Below are positions 63,549 through 64,000 of a stretch of DNA of 64,000 bases, one piece after another. Position 1 is the first letter of the stretch. Every line of letters starts with the position of its first letter. The notes beneath the pieces are model-generated. The model did no database searches. It saw only the letters and a program-made list of their open reading frames with translations, and was not told the DNA's origin. Origin of the DNA: Deltaproteobacteria bacterium. Lineage in GTDB: Bacteria > JAGRBM01 > JAHCIT01. The stretch lies in assembly GCA_026129095.1 (NCBI GenBank), contig JAHCIT010000005.1, forward strand, positions 124,001 to 188,000, written 5' to 3'. Made by a program: the position numbers and the translations under genes.

Positions 63549-63940
63549 GTGGCTGCCGCCTTCAAGACACGGGGATTTGCCAAGCAGGCCCGAAAGGCAG
63601 GGATCACCGATACGGCGCTGGTAAATGCCGTGGAAGAGATGAAACGCGGGATAGTCGATGCCGAGCTTGGCGGAGGTGTCGTAAAGAAGCGGGTACCTCT
63701 GCCGGGACGCGGCAAGCGTGGTGGAGCTAGAACGCTGCTCGCCACTAACCGGCACGACCGGTGGATATTCCTCTATGGTATGGCTTCGCCAAGAACGAGA
63801 AGGAGAATGTGAGCGAGGCCGAACTGGAGGCTCTCAAGCTGCTGGCGAAAGATTTGCTTGGACTGACGGCGACCGAACTGGCCCGGGCCATCGAAGCCGG
63901 AGAACTGCTGGAGTTGTGTGATGAAAAAGACCACCACTAG
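63549..63940 (+). pseudogene. RelE/HigB-type toxin gene, frameshifted by a 5-bp tandem duplication
   Basis: The frame from GTG 63549 encodes KTRGFAKQARKAGITD and GGGVVKKRVPLPGRGKRGG, typical of the HigB/COG4737-type toxin family, but after LYG it shifts and ends early (codon at 63810-63812). The duplication TATGGTATGG at 63774-63783 causes this: removing one TATGG restores 51 further codons beginning FAKNEKENVSEAELEALK and ending with TAG at 63938-63940, giving 128 residues. Those residues include LLGLTATELARAIEAGELLEL, as in intact homologues. The antitoxin gene overlaps the last 20 bases. In this sequence the toxin is inactive unless corrected. Confidence 0.9.
63774..63783. repeat. Tandem duplication TATGG-TATGG in the toxin gene
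   Basis: Two adjacent copies of TATGG interrupt the reading frame at the codons for Tyr-Gly. The copy number here is two; one copy would give an intact gene. Slipped-strand mispairing readily adds or removes such repeats, and a sequencing or assembly error is the other possibility. Confidence 0.95.
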
Positions 63941-64000
63941 AAAGACCGGGAGCCGCATTCTCGCCGCCGTCCATGAAACGGCCAGCGGGCTCCATCGCGC
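63921..64000 (+). CDS. Antitoxin of the HigA/XRE type, N-terminal part only
   Basis: ATG 63921 opens a frame that runs to the window end: MKKTTTRKTG then SRILAAVHETASGLHR. The segment SRILAAVHETASGLH matches the start of XRE-type antitoxins paired with this toxin family. It overlaps the end of the disrupted toxin by 20 bases, toxin first, as in HigBA loci. The HTH domain lies beyond base 64000, so identification rests on this short stretch and on position. Confidence 0.75.
   Translation, partial: MKKTTTRKTGSRILAAVHETASGLHR

Overview
The window is one contiguous stretch of a GC-rich (roughly two-thirds GC) Gram-negative chromosome. Many lipoproteins, an OmpA-like protein, peptidoglycan enzymes, an icd-mdh pair, a DUF4388-receiver fusion, a TIGR02147-family regulator and a candidate sigma-54 promoter at the ammonium-transporter operon suggest a deltaproteobacterial-type lineage (Myxococcota, Desulfobacterota or Bdellovibrionota-like). 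That placement is an inference; no rRNA gene is present.

Layout. 1-9.1 kb: the end of icd, mdh, a TerC-family protein, a peptide ABC operon without ATPases, dacB, a HAD phosphatase and a DUF4388-receiver protein. 9.1-12.1 kb: a minus-strand trio of LolA-like protein, sterol-desaturase-type hydroxylase and ferritin-like diiron protein. 12.2-18.0 kb: a respiratory operon for a quinol:cytochrome c oxidoreductase with Rieske protein, split cytochrome b and a 1027-residue octaheme cytochrome c in place of cytochrome c1, closed by a clear terminator. 18.4-27.3 kb: cation exchanger, sugar-nucleotide and glycosyltransferase genes, infC and thrS (infC apparently starting at AUC), tRNA-Val, a ferredoxin, a dehydratase, a polytopic membrane protein and tRNA-Cys.

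27.35-29.55 kb holds the clearest accessory element: an AT-richer type II restriction-modification cassette (controller, endonuclease, methyltransferase) with controller-box-like sites ahead of the controller and methyltransferase genes. It lies between two 63-bp direct repeats that copy the 3' end of the adjacent beta-propeller lipoprotein gene. That gene is the last of an operon with a TIGR02147 regulator and a second lipoprotein (29.5-33.3 kb).

33.5-43.6 kb: geranylgeranyl-reductase-type flavoprotein, IPT/TIG lipoprotein, SAM-hydroxide adenosyltransferase, HhH glycosylase, TrmJ-type methyltransferase, amt-glnB behind the candidate sigma-54 promoter, a degenerate histidine kinase and an RTX-repeat protein. 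43.6-55.6 kb: a long minus-strand run covering envelope and housekeeping genes (rlmE, lipoproteins, Ppx/GppA, cdsA, bifunctional nuclease, miaB) and a MoxR-VWA-SRPBCC-rhodanese-PEGA group. 55.9-63.5 kb: an unrecognised protein with two HTH-like repeats and a C-terminal Tudor/CarD-like segment, nagZ, a DksA-type zinc-finger protein, a DMT permease, a Lon-substrate-binding-domain protein, an FbaB-type aldolase and an unknown membrane protein. 63.5 kb to the end: a RelE/HigB-type toxin gene broken by a 5-bp tandem duplication, overlapping an antitoxin gene cut by the window edge.

Several genes have a TATA-like -10 hexamer 4 to 16 bases before the start codon and no Shine-Dalgarno sequence, so leaderless mRNAs look common. 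All functions are inferred from motifs and context read by eye; no database search was run.
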